A DNA stretch of 64,000 nt, taken from the NCBI RefSeq assembly GCF_009755665.1, contig NZ_CP046622.1:3472001-3536000 (forward strand). Reading direction: 5' to 3'. This document shows positions 63,901 to 64,000 of the stretch, in pieces (positions within the stretch are counted from its first letter, which is position 1; the number at the start of each line of letters is the position of its first letter). The notes under the pieces are model-generated. The model was given only the letters and a program-made list of their open reading frames with translations. It did no database searches and was not told where the DNA came from. The stretch is from Variovorax paradoxus (GTDB taxonomy: Bacteria > Pseudomonadota > Gammaproteobacteria > Burkholderiales > Burkholderiaceae_C). The translations under genes and the position numbers were made by a program.

Positions 63901-64000
63901 CACGAGCCTGAAGCGCTCGAAGCGGAACTCGCTGCCGAACAACAGCCGGAAGCCGGGGTTGCGCGGAATCGGCGGCTCGTCGGGGTGCTCGCGCTCGTAC
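60928..64000 (-). CDS. dnaE2: Error-prone DNA polymerase DnaE2 (ImuC), partial
   Basis: The frame is open to the right edge of the window, so the N-terminus (roughly 60-80 residues) is missing; about 1023 residues are present. It is a C-family polymerase alpha subunit: [47 protein letters not shown] (catalytic aspartates), [28 protein letters not shown] and [55 protein letters not shown], with a C-terminal OB fold. The short length and the missing dnaE1 features indicate DnaE2, which carries out SOS mutagenesis with ImuA/ImuB. Those genes would be expected upstream, beyond the window. The nuclease-like gene follows. Confidence 0.93.
   Translation of the reverse strand, partial: [1023 protein letters not shown]

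Overview
The window is high-GC chromosomal DNA with the gene content and protein style of a Comamonadaceae betaproteobacterium. I would guess Variovorax or a close relative from the Urt/Fmd operon, the tRNA and protein sequences, and the dnaE2 region, but this cannot be verified without a search.

Layout. (1) 1-360: the 3' end of an FMN-dependent alpha-hydroxy-acid dehydrogenase. (2) 434-7301, minus strand: an amide/urea uptake and hydrolysis operon reading urtA-B-C-D-E, fmdA (formamidase), fmdB. It is faced by a divergent two-gene regulatory unit (7563-11838): a large fusion of an NCS1-type permease, a histidine kinase and a receiver, followed by an overlapping LuxR-type response regulator. 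(3) 12022-18079: two solitary periplasmic-binding-type proteins, a small lipoprotein, a secreted M1 aminopeptidase and a ketopantoate reductase translationally coupled to alaS. (4) 18079-26597: alaS, a ferritin-like protein, several small uncharacterised genes (two are paralogues of each other), tRNA-Gly(CCC) and an acyl-CoA dehydrogenase. (5) 26638-28336: two SAM methyltransferases, divergent from the main cluster across a 0.7-kb AT-richer, structured intergenic region. (6) 29046-58628: one very long plus-strand cluster with mostly overlapping or closely spaced genes. It begins with a hybrid NRPS-PKS-aminotransferase megasynthase (2473 aa) and an NRPS (C-A-T-C-T, no thioesterase), then a phosphopantetheinyl transferase and two alpha/beta hydrolases of the kind seen in exosortase loci. 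It runs directly into a complete Wzx/Wzy-type exopolysaccharide locus: Wza-like export lipoprotein, Wzc-like BY-kinase, initiating sugar transferase, GDP-fucose synthase, polymerase, glycosyltransferases, a secreted GH29-like protein, flippase, LuxR-type regulator and manC. (7) 58689-64000: small genes, a strong LexA box in front of a 71-aa ORF, and, on the minus strand, the error-prone polymerase dnaE2 (cut by the window end) followed by a putative MmcB-like PD-(D/E)XK nuclease.

The most interesting feature is region 6. The megasynthase appears to load an amino acid (specificity residues resemble valine), extend it once with malonyl-CoA and transaminate the beta-keto group, which predicts an unusual vicinal diamino acid unit. 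The next protein adds one residue and ends in a condensation domain plus a carrier domain that has no adenylation domain and no thioesterase. Because the same uninterrupted gene run continues into polysaccharide assembly genes, a peptide-polyketide that decorates, or is co-regulated with, a fucose-containing exopolysaccharide is a reasonable hypothesis. Functions are assigned by reading motifs by eye; no database search was run.
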